DNA of 64,000 bases from Odiellus spinosus (GCA_963920705.1 OY987240.1:8039676-8103675), one strand, 5' to 3'; shown: positions 22,340 to 34,919, counted from the first letter of the stretch. Program-made: numbers and translations. Notes: generated from the letters alone by a model not told the origin.

Positions 22340-23160
22340 TTAGGTTTATACTGAATGAGTCACGCGTATCGTATCGCGCGCGTGGGAACGCAAGAGCTCG
22401 GAATCCATCTAACGTACAATATTGTAAAATAAAACCGACCTCAAGCGCGGATGTTAGAACAGTCTTGAGTATATTTATCACTTTCTAAAGTTTAAATTTG
22501 ACAAAGGCCCGAATCTAGTCTGGTTCCTTATCTTCTTTAATAAGAATAACTGGTTTAATCGTCTTACTCTCCCTTTATTTAAGAAGAAAAGTTCACGATG
22601 GCGTGTAACGTTTTGTTTTACATGTTATATTTTAACCAAACAAACTCCTAACAACGAATATTAAACATTTCCAATCTTAGAAATTTGAATAATATAATCA
22701 GAAAAAACAATGCCTAAATTAAGTACAATAATTAATCACGATTATATCATTAAAGGAATAGTACCATGATTTAGTGAAACTTTTAATCGAATGCTTACTT
22801 TTACCCGAAACACACGGAGGCATTATAAATAAATATATAAGTATGTCCTCCTTAATATTATCTACATTTCCTAGAAATGAATCTCCCGGCTCATTTGACC
22901 TACCGTATCCTGCTCATTCGAATATAGTCAAATTTGTGGCTTTAAAATATTGACTTATTTAATGTAACCATAAAAATCTTAAGCTTAAACATTTTGGGAT
23001 ACCCTCACTTTGGAAAAGTGTTAGTTTTTGATCAGTTTGGCTGCATTAATTTATCCTAACTTAATTAAACCTAATCTTACATCAGCTAATTAGACGTCTC
23101 GAACAAATATTTAGTAAATTCCAAAATATTTAACGCGTAGTCAGCGTGAATAAAAATTAA
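22340..23160 (+). repeat. dispersed repeat, copy 1 (empty site for the CAAG MITE)
   Basis: Matches the reverse complement of 41,015-42,110 over most of its length, with landmarks TATCGTATCGCGCGCGTGGG, GTTCACGATGGCGTGTAACG and CTCCCGGCTCATTTGACCTA. No coding. At about 23,010 it keeps the uninterrupted sequence CCCTCACTTTGG where the other copy carries a MITE. An A run ends it at 23,160-23,178, followed by a partial duplicate of its last 150 bases (23,180-23,330). Confidence 0.75.
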
Positions 23161-23179
23161 AAAAAAAAAAAAAAAAAAG

Positions 23180-23478
23180 AGAAATCAGTTTTGCTGCATT
23201 AAAATTTTCCAAACTAACCAAATTAAACCTAGCCTTACACCAGCTAATTAGACGTCTCGAATATATCTAAGCGTATATTTTACTGATTTATAGCGTGAAT
23301 TACAATTTATATTTTAAAATATATAGGTTGCCTCACACCCTTAAAAATGCCTCTTTATCTGATTCGCGTCACACCCGCGAATGGACTGAAATTAAGGCGG
23401 TGGTAAAGATGAAAAACACGATGTGGCACTGACTTTTCATAAAAGGGTCTCTGTTTTTCGCGGGTAAGGATTGCTTGG
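23180..23478. repeat. partial duplicate of the repeat end, then spacer
   Basis: 23,190-23,300 repeats 23,030-23,160 (TTGCTGCATTAA, CAGCTAATTAGACGTCTCGA). 23,330-23,478 holds nothing recognised. Confidence 0.55.
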
Positions 23479-24235
23479 GAATCGATTAAATATTTTTTTT
23501 ACATCTTTATGGTCAAGTGTATCGATTAAATATTTTCTTTGCATCTTTATGGTCGAGTGCATCGATTAAATATTTTCTTTACATCTTTATGGTCGAGTGC
23601 ATCGATTAAATATTTTCTTTACATCTTTATGGTCGAGTGCATCGACTAAATATTTTCTTTACATCTTTATGGTCGAGTGCATCGATTAAATATTTTCTTT
23701 TCATCTTTATGGTCAAGTACATCGATTAAATATTTTCTTTGCATCTTTATGGTCAAGTGCATCGATTAAATATATTCATTACATCTTATGGTCAAGTACA
23801 TCGCTTAAATATTTTCATTACATCTTTATGGTCAAGTACATCGCTTAAATATTTTCTTTTCATCTTTTAGGTCAAGTACATCGATTAAATATTTTCTTTA
23901 CATCTTTATGGTCGAGTGCATCGATTAAATATTTTCTTTACATCTTTATGGTCAAGTGCATCGATTAAATATTTTCATTACATCTTTATGGTCAAGTACA
24001 TCGCTTAAATATTTTCTTTTCATCTTTTAGGTCAAGTACATCGATTAAATATTTTCTTTACATCTTTATGGTCGAGTGCATCGATTAAATATTTTCTTTA
24101 CATCTTTATGGTCAAGTGCATCGATTAAATATTTTCTTTACATCTTTATGGTGAAGTACATCGATCAAATATTTTCTTTACATCTTTATGGTCAAGTGCA
24201 TCGAAAAATATTTTCTTTACTCTTGTCGTGAAGTG
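23479..24235 (+). repeat. 40-bp satellite array, about 19 copies
   Basis: The unit is built on ATCGATTAAATATTTTCTTT followed by ACATCTTTATGGTCAAGTGC. Copies differ by a few bases, and a three-unit higher-order pattern recurs around 23,840-24,060. The same satellite forms a larger array in the opposite orientation at 57,396-58,575. Confidence 0.95.
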
Positions 24236-24239
24236 CATT

Positions 24240-24655
24240 GAATAAATGTCTAGAGACGAGAGCCGCCATCTGCGAGACAGGGATAATTGGTAGAAAGACC
24301 CAGAATTCCATGTCAGTTATTTGCAAAGCTAGCGCCATCTAAAAATTTGGGTAATCGGCCACAAATACATGGTTTTTCAAAGCTTAAGAGATTTGAAATT
24401 CGCGCCATTTTCAAATTAGATTTTAGAAAATTTGCACGAGTCACAAACGTGACCTCCATGCAGTCTGTCGGTGGAGTGGAAACGAGAAAGGGGTGCTGTC
24501 AATGCCACGTATTATCCCTATGACTCAGAGATGGCGCTACAATCAACCCCGTGGTTTGTCGACGATAGAGTGCATGGAAAGAGGCATATGTCAATAGCGC
24601 GGCGCTATATATAGCTTTGAGCGTGTGACTGTAGAGCCCTGAGTATATTATGCAG
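24240..24655 (+). mobile_element. possible LTR-like insertion
   Basis: This segment lies between the satellite and the receptor flank, and it is absent from the paralogous junction at 57,380. It has a strong TATA stretch (CGCTATATATAGC, about 24,602), a transcription-start-like region and an AATAAA at about 24,657. That layout suits a solo LTR or other promoter-bearing insertion. No clear target duplication was found. Confidence 0.3.
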
Positions 24656-24984
24656 TAATAAATGCTGAAAAACAGTTTCTTAGTTTTTAACCTTTAACTT
24701 CGCTAAATAAAAGCAAAGCTCACTCGGAAATTTGCTCGCTTTGTTCAAGCCATTCCTTTTTTTTCTGAAAATTTTAATTTATACCCTCGAAAAAAACAGG
24801 GTTAAAGGCAAATTCACCAACGTGGCGAACTGATGTTTCGCTCGCAAAATTTGTGTCAAGCTGAAAACTGCGTATCATCAAAGGCAGCGTGTAGATCTGT
24901 TCACTGCAGCGTGTAGATCGAATGCTCTTTGCAAAAAACTGTTGAATGTTATTGAGCGAAATTTGAAGAGGGTTGGACGGAATG

Positions 24985-25290
24985 TATTTAGCCGCGCTTC
25001 TTTTGATTCGATGGTTTCTTCGAGTTGCGTCTTATTACTTGAAAAAAGAGTATTTCGAAGAATAGGCAGATTGAACCGACGCTGATTCCGCATATCCAAA
25101 TCAAGAACATTAACGACACTTCGCCAATGGTCTGGGCCTTGGGTGAGGCCATGAAAATGCCATTATCCTTTGCTAGCCAAGTTAGCAAATGAAAATCGGA
25201 ATGTCTCTCTTTTGTTTGACCTTGCGAAGTTTCGAAATATTTTTCAGTTCTTTTAAAAAAAATCTTTAACTTAAAATAGTCACGCAACCC
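24985..25290 (-). pseudogene. ionotropic receptor C-terminal exon, copy with M4 segment
   Basis: The minus strand encodes TWLAKDNGIFMASPKAQTIG, followed by a hydrophobic segment (LMFLIWICGISVGSICLFFE) and a basic tail. This matches the last transmembrane helix (M4) and short cytoplasmic tail of insect ionotropic receptors. The same exon occurs on the + strand at 56,866-57,075 with only a few changes. Here the tail frame shifts near 25,040 and ends QKKRG. No other receptor exon was found upstream on this strand, so it is a partial duplicate. Confidence 0.55.
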
Positions 25291-25879
25291 GACCAGAATA
25301 CCCTTCCCATAGTATTCCCCCGCCCCTCTAAATGAATGGAAATTTCCTAAAAATTCTCTCTATATCTCTCCCCTCTACGGTGTCTCTCCTCAAGCGGTGT
25401 GGTGGTTCGTCCGGTAAAGATGCGAATCCTCTAGAGAGCGGAACCTCTAAAAGGTGGAAAAGTTTTGCCCTGATTGAAAAACGGCGTAACCCCAAAGAGC
25501 AGAAACTCTAACGGAATACTATACGCCAAACCTCTAAGAGCGAAACTTATAAATAAAATTATTTAGAAGTTTTTCTTTTATAGATTTTGCTTATTATTTA
25601 TTATTGTTGGTTTCGGTTCAACCCCCTGTTTATTTTTGGACACAACCTCTAAAAGCAAAATCCATTAAAACAATTAGTTCCGCTCTTAGGCTGGATTTTC
25701 AAAGGAGCGGGTAGCGGGCAAATATCGAGCGGGTGCGAGAAAATGAAAGCGGAGCGGGTAGCGATTTTTTACCCTCTTTCCCGTGATTTACACGCTCTCG
25801 CGCAAAAACTCGCTTTAATGAAAACGGTATTTTGCTTAGCGGTAGCGAGAACTTTCCGTTTCTTCTGCTGGTTGTACCC
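25291..25879. repeat. spacer with CCTCTAAAAGC-type repeats
   Basis: Bases 25,300-25,420 match the reverse complement of 56,690-56,760, so the paralogy with the 56-kb receptor region extends here. 25,430-25,680 holds scattered CCTCTAAAAGC/CCTCTAAGAGC motifs, also seen at 55,290-55,325. No gene. Confidence 0.5.
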
Positions 25880-26530
25880 CGATATGGCCAATTTCCTTTT
25901 TCGCCCAATCTCAATTGCCTCAATCCAAAGTATCCCATTCCAAACTGGCCCAATTCCCATTTAGCCTTATTCTTTTAGCCCACACCCAATCGTCTAAATT
26001 TGATAATTTTTTCAATGAAAGGCATTTTCAACGCTCATTTTATATTCAGTTTCGTAAAATATATATTTTTATTTAAGTATTATTTAACTATCATAACACT
26101 AACCAAACCCAGCCCAGCCCAACCTAACCGAACCCCACTAAACCGAATCTAACACAAACAAACCTTACTTAACCGAATCCAACCAAACCTTATCTAACCT
26201 AACCTAACCGAACCCAGCCTTAACTAACCGAACCCAACCTTCCTTGACCGAACCTAACTTTTCCGCGAACTACCAGAACTATTTGTCCTCTAGACGATTG
26301 AATCCATTCGATTTCCATTTTCAAATGAATAAAATTCTAAAACGCTTAAATTATCGTTTAATGTAATCTAGAATTAAAAAATGCAGCAGGAATATTTTGG
26401 TTCAAAGGGGCATTTGCGAATACGTTTTGGGTGAAATGGGAAGCGGAAAATGTGTTCTTTGCGAATTGGGAATCCATCATATTTGGCCAATGAAGCCCCC
26501 ATTGGGCCAACGTTTTTGGACTACAGGGGA
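25880..26530. mobile_element. possible foldback-like element with CCTAA-rich core
   Basis: The left flank holds short repeats such as GGCCCAATTCCCATTT and TCCCATTCCAAACT. The right flank holds their complements (GAATTGGGAATCC, GTGAAATGGGAAG, ATTGGGCC). The core at 26,095-26,255 is a degenerate run of AACCTAACCGAACCCAAC-like units. The layout is like the better supported elements at 54-60 kb, but no target duplication was found. Confidence 0.35.
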
Positions 26531-28258
26531 ACAAACCGTTTTCAATTCCTCGGTTCCTAATTAGTCCATATCCATTGTTATTTAGTGATGGTTCATTATC
26601 CCGAAATAACGCGCCCACAAGAGTTAGTTCTATTCACGGGCCATTTTTAAATGATATAATAATGGCATCAGCAACTAACTTTCCTCGTGAAATGTTTCAT
26701 TCTAAAATTTCATAGAGACAGATTTAGGCTAAGCGAGACTATAGTTTGCAGCTTTGATAATTAATTGAAAATTACCGTGAAACCTTTGGTGAGTTTTGAT
26801 ATTTTTTACGCATTTTACAACAGTTGTAATCGTTCAAAAATAACTTGTTGGAAGAGTCTGGTATCCCTTTATTATTTAAAGAGATAGGAGACTTTCAGAA
26901 TTATTGATAAGGCTGAAATAACGTGCCTCCTGTACAAGTTAATAGAGCTTGCATTTTGGGCGATTATATATCCCGCAGAGGCTTAGTTGTCAATTATGAT
27001 ATCCTGACTCTGAGATCTAATCCTTTAAATTCATTTTAATTCTTACACTATGACTCTTAAACCATTCATATTTCTGAACTAATTCATATACCAATATTAG
27101 TTTGTCTATGGTTTAACCTCAATTTAATGGGTTGCTCCTGATGTACTATAATATTCGAAATTTTCGGATAAATTTATTGCTCTTATCTTATTTTAACCTG
27201 GTAACTATTTTTTATAATAGACGATTGATTTTAGTGAGAAATCACCAATATGGCTAAAACAACTTTATATTTTGGCGGAATCTCTTATCTTATCAATTCG
27301 GTCGAATGGGATTCGATCCAATTGGATAACACCCGGGTGAGACCGAGCTAGAGATTAAATTTATAATATTGAATCGCATCGACAAAAAATGAGCATGGAA
27401 AGCTAAACCATTCTTCAAAGCAAGAGAACCTAATTCAGGAGACCAGAAGTATGTGGCCGTTTATTTAAATCGCCGACATCAATTTCCGTTTCGCCTATCC
27501 TACTTAACATTCTAAATCTTTATTTTTTAATATAGTTAAGTTAGACGTGCTTTAGATACAGACTTTAATAAATGGCCAACTACTTAATAGCAACGTTATT
27601 ACGTAGTAGTAATGACGAAGCTATTGGATCAAGAGCACATCCTAGTCGCCAAACTCAAGTATTTTAAAAAATAAAGTAGAGATTGAGAACGTTAAACTAT
27701 AAATTTCACGTGTAATTGAGCACTTGGCAGGATATGAAGTAGAACTCAGGTGATATTTATTCCCTTGAACTTTCATCGTGAAATGTTCTTACAGTGACTT
27801 TATATATTAAATTAGCCCCATTTCAAGGAAATGCGATTTAAATTCAATCGCCTCGGTTTATTCGAGTACTCTACCCCAAAGATCGTGAGAAAGAGGTCTC
27901 TTATCATCGAAATATTGGTGAGAAACGATTGCCGAAACAATCGAAGACGTCACCATTGCGCAAAAGAGAGGGTTCGCCACAATTTTAAACGCTAACGTAA
28001 ACCATCCATTGGTACGGTGCATCTGTGAATACCGAATCCGTAAATCTCGTTTATATAGGCCGAGAAGAGATGTATTATTAAACTTAAAAAACCAAATTAT
28101 AAGAAAATCTTGCTTACTTTTTAATTACGGTGAACTAAGGTGAATTTAATGGGATACTCATGATATAATATAATAGTCAAAATTAAAGGGCTGAGTAGAA
28201 GAACCCAATAAATGAAATTTTCAGTTATCGATAAAAGATACCATTAAAAATAGCTTAT
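26531..28258. other. AT-rich spacer, nothing recognised
   Basis: No open frame of note, no terminal repeats and no tRNA-like sequence were seen. Confidence 0.5.
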
Positions 28259-28265
28259 CTACTGT

Positions 28266-28555
28266 CAAGAATCCATTCAGGTTCCATAAGAATATGGGAG
28301 CATAGCTTAAGCCTCTGGTACCATCCTCCCAAACTTTGTAACAAAAATTCGTCTGCAATTTTTGCAACATTTGTACGCTAAGATCTTTTTTCGGTCGGCT
28401 CCATTTATATTACCCAAAATATTTCGTCAAGGTCGTTAGTGGCGCGGGTTAATAATAGATGTCAGGAGCGATTTACTTGAAAGCTACAAAATTTGAGGGG
28501 ATGGTTATTCAATCGCGGCCCTCCCATATTCTTATGGAACCTGAATGAATTCTTG
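28266..28555. mobile_element. CAAG-ended MITE of a second family (290 bp)
   Basis: Inverted terminal repeats of about 35 bp start CAAGAATCCATTCAGGTTCC on the left and mirror on the right. Perfect 7-bp target duplication CTACTGT at 28,259-28,265 and 28,556-28,562. No coding. The terminal CAAG and the 7-bp duplication agree with the MITEs at 4,034 and 41,157, so one transposase type may mobilise both. Confidence 0.88.
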
Positions 28556-28932
28556 CTACTGTTTAATAAATTAAATTTTTGTTCATCAATTTAGAACCAC
28601 TAAATAAAGCTCGCTAGGTTTATGTTTTAACCTTTTCGTGACCCATTCAGCCACCTTTCTCTCTATTACTTCATATACCTTATCAATCTTTCATTATTGA
28701 AAGCTTTGTTTAACCAAGAGAATCACTCGTAAACAATAAACTATACTTTCTCTCTATTACCTCGAATTCAATGGATATTCCTTATCATTCTACTGTTTAA
28801 GAAATAAATTTTTGTTTAACATTTTGAAGCAATTAATAAAGCTCGGCTAAGCTTATGATTTCACCCTTTTGTAACCCATTCAGGCACGTTACTTTCTATT
28901 ACTTCGTATACTTTATCAACATTTCTTTGTTG
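28556..28932. repeat. two-copy direct repeat of about 145 bp
   Basis: 28,557-28,700 and 28,790-28,932 share TACTGTTTAA, AAATTTTTGTT, AATAAAGCTCG and CTATTACTTC in order. No coding. Confidence 0.6.
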
Positions 28933-29572
28933 AAAGAACAACAGCAACTCCCCATAAGAGTCTGGGTCCACGTAATGTTAAAAATTTTCGTCTCTTTTAT
29001 GATAAATTCGTATTATATTATTAAAATAGGGTAGTTGGGGGATAATTTAAAGCTAAAATTCGAGCTCACAACTGTAAATTTTGGGAATTACAACGAATGG
29101 AAGGTTTCTTCCATAATGTAAAGAATAGGAAGAATCTATGACTTCCGTGCCGGATATGAAAGCCTTCCCCCACACGAAAATCTTGAACGGTTATTATTTT
29201 AGATTCATAATTATGTTAGGAAAATATTAGGAAAGAATTATTTTGTAACTGCCACGGGTATAGTGCTGGCGGCAAAATGAAATTCGTATATTTTTGGTCT
29301 ACTATGCCTCGAAATCCTCGAAAACGCCTGTAGAAGTGTTCCACTTGTCAAGCATTCATGCAGTAGGCTTATGCTAGCTTTACAGGGGCCGTGCAAAGAC
29401 TATATAGATTACTTGAATAGTCTTTGGTGTATAAGAAACTCGAAAAATAAATAGAGAAATCATACCAATTAGAAGATACTGGAGTAGTATCTTTAATTTT
29501 TATTTCATATTAAACAAAACACACTTGTATAAAACGGACAAATTATTCATTTAACGCTAAGGTTTTCTACGT

Positions 29573-30355
29573 TTAACGTATGTCTGGTAGTTCAAGCTCA
29601 GTGGCATCTTCACACACTACACGCAATTTTGACTGGTACCAACTGCCTCGATCTTCATGGCGACGATAACCAAGATACCAGATTACGCTGCTAACGTGAA
29701 CACAAGTACCTATCGTCAAACTACCACCTTTGCAATTGCAATACCAGCCTTTAATGGCATTTGCACCTGTCCCGTTCGGTACATAACGAATTAGAGCTTG
29801 GTGAACAGCTGAGGTGGAAAATTGACCAGGCACGCGTATACGAATTAAGTCATGTTCAACTTTGGACACTTCGACGCTGAAAGAGCCGGATTTCTCTATA
29901 GTCAACGCCACATAAGATTCAGCGCGTTACGTTTTAAAGTCGCTCATTACCACCTCACGTACATCACTTTCACGAAGTACAGGGAAGTCTTGAAATTCAC
30001 TATCCTCAATTCGTTGCCATTTAGACGGTTTGCGAAGCAGATTATCGCGCTCAACTACTTCCTTAAGAGGATTTTCTTTCGTAGAGACTGCCAGCATTTT
30101 TTCGACGGAGTCTTCCCAGGAACCTTTAAGATGTAACTCCGGGTGGTAGGCGTTCAACAGCGCAGCAGCAATTTGAAGAAGTTCCGGAACTAATGGTAAC
30201 ATATGCACAGGTATACGGTTTTGAAAAAAACGATACACCGTCTGCAAATGCCCATTCCTAACTTCAACCGGCCACCTGAGGTACGTTACTTGTCGGGAAC
30301 GATTAACTTCTTGCGTGTGGTAATAACCCTTTACTAAAACGAAGAAAACGAGCAA
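29573..30355 (-). pseudogene. DDE-type transposase with SWIM finger, left-arm copy
   Basis: The minus strand reads through RNGHLQTVYRFFQ and VPELLQIAAALLNAYHPEL, then, after one in-frame TAA (about 29,926), to FSTSAVHQALIRYVP. It then reaches the SWIM-type zinc motif CNCKGGSLTIGTCVH and IWYLGYRRHE, ending at 29,573. This C-terminal arrangement is known from arthropod PIF/Harbinger-related DDE transposases; the catalytic core lies upstream and is missing. The right-arm copy lacks this stop but has other lesions. The upstream part of the frame lies in the central spacer, where a separate frame carries CYACNRKVTNSTSRG, perhaps part of the original N-terminus. Confidence 0.6.
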
Positions 30356-30627
30356 AGCCAGCCTTTACGTGAGTGCCTATACCTCTACTTGTACTATTGG
30401 TAACTTTCCGATTGCACGCGTAACATGTATTTGGAGCCATCTCCAAATTCCAAGTGACTCTCACATTGATGTTATTGATAAGGAAAGTTCTTAAGATCAT
30501 GGTTCAAACCAGATATTACAATTTTTTTAATGTTTATAAAAGCAGGTTTAATTATTTTTCGCCAACCTGGCTGGCAAAAAATATTAAAGACGTCGTTCCC
30601 GACAAGTAACGTACCTCAGGTGGCCGG

Positions 30628-31309
30628 TTGAAGTTAGGAATGGGCATTTGCAGACGGTGTATCGTTTTTTCAAAGCCGTATACCTGTGCATATGTTACCA
30701 TTAGTTCCGGAACTTCTTCAAATTGCTGCTACGCTGTTGACGCCTACCACCCGGAGTTACATCATAAAGGTTCCTGGGAAGACTCCGTCGAAAAAATGCT
30801 GGCAGTCTCTACGAAAGAAAATCCTCTTAAGGAAGTAGTTGAGCGCGATAATCTGCTTCGCAAACCGTCTAAATGGCAACGAATTGAGGATAGTGAATTT
30901 CAAGACTTCCCTGTACTTCGTGAAAGTGATGTACGTGAGGTGGTAATGAGCGACTTTAAAACGAAACGCGCTGAATCTTATGTGGCGTTGACTATAGAGA
31001 AATCCGGCTCTTTCAGCGTCAGTTGAGCATGACTTAATTCGTATACGCGTGCCTGGTCAATTTTCCACCTCAGCTGTTCACCAAGCTCTAATTCGTTATG
31101 TACCGAACGGGACAGGTGCAAATGCCATTAAAGGCTGGTATTGCAATTGCAAAGGTGGTAGTTTGACGATAGGTACTTGTGTTCACGTTAGCAGCGTAAT
31201 CTGGTATCTTGGTTATCGTCGCCATGAAGATCGAGGCAGTTGGTACCAGTCAAAATTGCGTGTAGTGTGTGAAGATGCCACTGAGCTTGAACTACCAGAC
31301 ATACGTTAA
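30628..31309 (+). pseudogene. DDE-type transposase with SWIM finger, right-arm copy
   Basis: Mirror copy of the left-arm gene. A base lost in the T run near 30,670 and another near 30,735 shift the frame in and out. A deletion of about 11 bases near 31,020 splits the frame after SGSFSVS. The rest reads FSTSAVHQALIRYVP and the SWIM motif CNCKGGSLTIGTCVH to the stop at 31,307-31,309. The codon that is TAA in the left arm is AAA here. Confidence 0.6.
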
Positions 31310-31949
31310 ACGTAGAAAACCTTAGCGTTAAATGAATAATTTGTCCGTTTTATACAAGTGTGTTTTGTTTAATATGAAATAAAAATTAAAGATACTACTC
31401 CAGTATCTTCTAATTGGTATGATTTCTCTATTTATTTTTCGAGTTTCTTATACACCAAAGACTATTCAAGTAAGCTATATAGTCTTTGCACGGCCCCTGT
31501 AAAGCTAGCAAAAGCCTACTGCATGAATGCTTGACAAGTGGAACACTTCTACAGGCGTTTTCGAGGATTTCGAGGCATAGTAGACCAAAAATATTCGAAT
31601 TTCATTTTGCCGCCAGCACTATACCCGTGGCAGTTACAAAATAATTCTTTCCTAATATTTTCCTAACATAATTATGAATCTAAAATAATAACCGTTCAAG
31701 ATTTTCGTGTGGGGGAAGGCTTTCATATCCGGCACGGAAGTCATAGATTCTTCCTATTCTTTACATTATGGAAGAAACCTTCCATTCGTTGTAATTCCCA
31801 AAATTTACAGTTGTGAGCTCGAATTTTAGCTTTAAATTATCCCCCAACTACCCTATTTTAATAATATAATACGAATTTATCATAAAAGAGACGAAAATTT
31901 TTAACATTACGTGGACCCAGACTCTTATGGGGAGTTGCTGTTGTTCTTT

Positions 31950-34600
31950 GTGTTTAACTAGAGATACTCTTGTAGCCGAAAGATGTCTTATCAAATTTTT
32001 ACAAAACTACCTTTGTCTGTATTAATTCGAATTCAGTGGACAGTGGGGAAAGGAATACGACGACGGAGATTTCAGTTCTCAAGCGCCGCGGGTCCATTGG
32101 AAAATACATTACAGTTTCTGATGAAATTCGAGTTTAGATAAGGGGATAAACACTATTGTGTTTATCTTAATACACTGAAACTTCGCAAATGAGTTCGATT
32201 TCTTGCGCATTTGCGAACTTTACGAATGTATTTCGCGCGAAAATGTCGCGTGGACGCGAGGGTATAATTCATGACAAACGCTGGATTTGCAGCAAATTCT
32301 TCATTAATGTTTGCAATTTCTCGCGCAAAACGCCAATAAATGTCTAAGACTTAAAGCGGATTCCTTGCCTCGATCTGTGCATTAAGTATGCGTTACAGTT
32401 GCCTAGTCTGATTGGATATGTCATAATTTCGCGCCAGACTTTTATTTTGACGTTTAATTTCGACCAGTTCAAGGGGAATTTGTATATAAGATTTAAAGCT
32501 GAGGCGGATTGATACAAAACGTTAAACCTATTAAGACAAAATATTGTCGTGAAAACTCTCTTTGAACAGAAGTACAGTAGGTTTTCCGTGTTTAAATAAC
32601 AACAATTTTGAATAAAAATGGACATCTGATGTTGGAAAAAATAGGCTTCAGTTTTCTCCGCTATAAAACCAAGAAACATTTCCGTTTATATTCATAATCA
32701 AAAGCAGCTGTGTACAGTGAACTTCGTTAGCAGACCAGGAGACGAGACGAGACGAAAGAGAGCTATAATGACTTAAGTGAGATAATCAACCAGGGGAGAA
32801 TGTCATCACCATTTGAAGTCAACAAAGCAGCGGCACGGCTTTCATTTATCACCAGAAAGAGACGGCCTGGCTACGAAGAATTGAAACATGCAAGCAGTTA
32901 GTGTTTTCGGACTCGACATATGAGATACCTACAGTCAGTAAAAGCTCGGCAGTTCTTCATACGGCCTCGTTATTTCTAAACATAGAAGGAGCTATCCAAG
33001 TATAAATACTAACGGTATGGAAATTAGTCTACTTTCAGTCTTTAACATATTTTTTTATCATAGGAATGGAAAGTTACGTCTTGTCAGCCGGTTTGGAAAA
33101 TAACCTCTCGACCAGCTCCATCCTTGGATTCTTCAAATGGCTGCGATCACTCGTATGATGAAAATATCAGTAATGGTCCTCTATTAGCAAGTCAAAACAA
33201 GAATCTCAGATGAAAACTGTACCGGAAGTAATTACCAATCATCTACCGACAATCGGTTGTAAATGGAACATTCAGTCTCGAATATTTCTTGGTTTGTCCA
33301 AGAGGAACTTGCTACCATATCTTCGTCGTTTTAATTCTTTGTCTTCCTTGCCATCCCAGACAAAATCCTTTGTCTTTATCAAATAAGTGGATTATCAAAG
33401 TACAGCCTATGCTCAAGTGTTAATTTATATTACAAGAATTTGTATTTTACATATTTATTTTGAAAATAAAAATTTCACTTGGTGTGTCTATTAAAAAGTC
33501 TACGACCTACCGCATATAATTATGGGTAACGCAGGACACTCTTTTTGCATTCTCTGAGTCCTTGAGGTTAAGGGAAAATTCTTAGACTCCGTAACCTAGA
33601 TGGGAAATAGAAAAGTGTGAATCAAATGCATGCTGATTTTTCTACTCTTCCAATACTCTACTATTCTTTTCATCATTTATTTTAGGTAGGGTTAGGTTAG
33701 GTTATATTACCTTAACGTCGGGGTCGGGGAGGTTACATTTTGGTTTCCAAACTTGTTGAACTTATACTCATTAAAAATGAATTTACTAGTTGAGTTCGCA
33801 CCCCAAGTAATAAAATTCCCACGTTTTTTGTCAACATTGTAACGTTTTTAACTTACTGTGTATTTAAAATCTTATTTTTCTTGTTGAATATACATTTTAA
33901 CTTCTGAGCTCATCTAAAATATCTTTGTTACGAGTGAAATGTCGCGAAGAACCTCTTCTTTTTAGTTGAAAATTTGAAATAAGGATCACGGTAACATCCA
34001 AGTAATAAAAGATAATATATTCATTTTATTCTTTTCGGATGAAATGATTGGATAATATACTTATACTTCTAGATAATTTTTCACGATATAACAAACGCCT
34101 AATTATGACAGCTTTGTATTAGAAAGATTAATTGCGGCTTTAATATGTACAAGAAAAGAGTCGGATGACTTTAAAGAGAGAGTTAAATCGAGATAAAATA
34201 TGTCACGATCTAATCTAATCAAAGATATAAAACCGAGGGGTACAATTGGAGGTTCTCCAACACTCTCTTATATATTTTAGCAAGAAATCAACTGCGAAGA
34301 TCTTAAGTGATTGTTATCACGAGCTTGTCAATAAAAATTAAAGTTGATTGTTTTTAAATAACCACTGAATATCATTTTTCTTTCGTAAGCTTTTTGAAAG
34401 CTAGCGTATCTAGAGGAAAGAGTATTATCAAATTGAGAACCAGTGAGAAACTAATTAATGCCTATAATATAGAATACATTTTAAAAAACACTAGTATTAT
34501 TTCTGGCGATCGGTAGATAGTATTTATTTATAGTTCTGCTGATTGGCAGAGCTAGCTATTTGTGACTTCGTACTTTTCGTGATATTTTAACAATCGAGAA
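31950..34600. other. spacer; one dispersed repeat at 33,675-33,745
   Basis: No gene recognised. 33,675-33,745 contains TTAGGTTATATTACCTTAAC and GTCGGGGTCGGGGAGGTTA, which recur at 40,935-40,995 and mark a short dispersed repeat. The 111-codon minus frame at 32,344-32,679 has no recognisable motif. Confidence 0.5.
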
Positions 34601-34669
34601 TAAACTACATTTTTTTACGATCAAAGGCCGCCCATGCTCCGTGAGAGGAGGGTGATTTTTAAGGCGGTA

Positions 34670-34919
34670 GTCAATGGGTAACTCGCCCTAGTTCTTCCGC
34701 GAAGACCACTCCGTGAAACTCCAAAAACCCCGAGCAAAAATGTCCATTCGCCAGCGTCATTTTACCCACTCCATTATTACCGATTGGAATTTGCTGCCAG
34801 ATTATAATATCGCCCTTGGAGACGAGGTTAAATTTAGGAAAGCCCTATCCTTTCACTACAACCCTTTCTTAAGTGGCAGAGACAATTATGGCGCGTTAGT
34901 CGCTTTACTCTTTTTATGA
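34670..34919 (+). pseudogene. possible end of a non-LTR retrotransposon reverse transcriptase
   Basis: The frame at 34,713-34,919 holds MSIRQRHFTHSIITDWNLLP followed by FRKALSFHY. This resembles the short F/S...WN.LP...FK..L block at the extreme C-terminus of several LINE reverse transcriptases. 34,670-34,735 also matches 52,665-52,720 (CCGTGAAACTC, AAAACCCCGAG). The evidence is one motif only. Confidence 0.25.

Larger units (their letters stand above)
28933..31949. repeat. 3-kb palindrome of a SWIM-type transposase fragment
   Basis: Left arm 28,933-30,302 and right arm 30,593-31,949 are reverse complements over about 1.36 kb, separated by a 290-bp unique spacer. Each arm holds the C-terminal part of the same transposase and its AT-rich flank. 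The arms differ by single bases and small indels, including about 11 bp near 31,020. Neither end shows an obvious terminal repeat or target duplication, so it may be a rearrangement product, not a mobile unit. Confidence 0.93.

Noticed and set aside
23479-24235. CRISPR-like appearance of regular repeats
   Set aside because: No unique spacers between repeats and eukaryotic context; it is a plain satellite.
26095-26255. Telomere array
   Set aside because: The AACCTAACC units are too degenerate and internal, and lie inside a possible foldback element; similar stretches recur at 54.8 and 59.6 kb.
32344-32679. 111-codon minus-strand frame
   Set aside because: No motif, no repeats, no splice context; chance length in AT-rich DNA.
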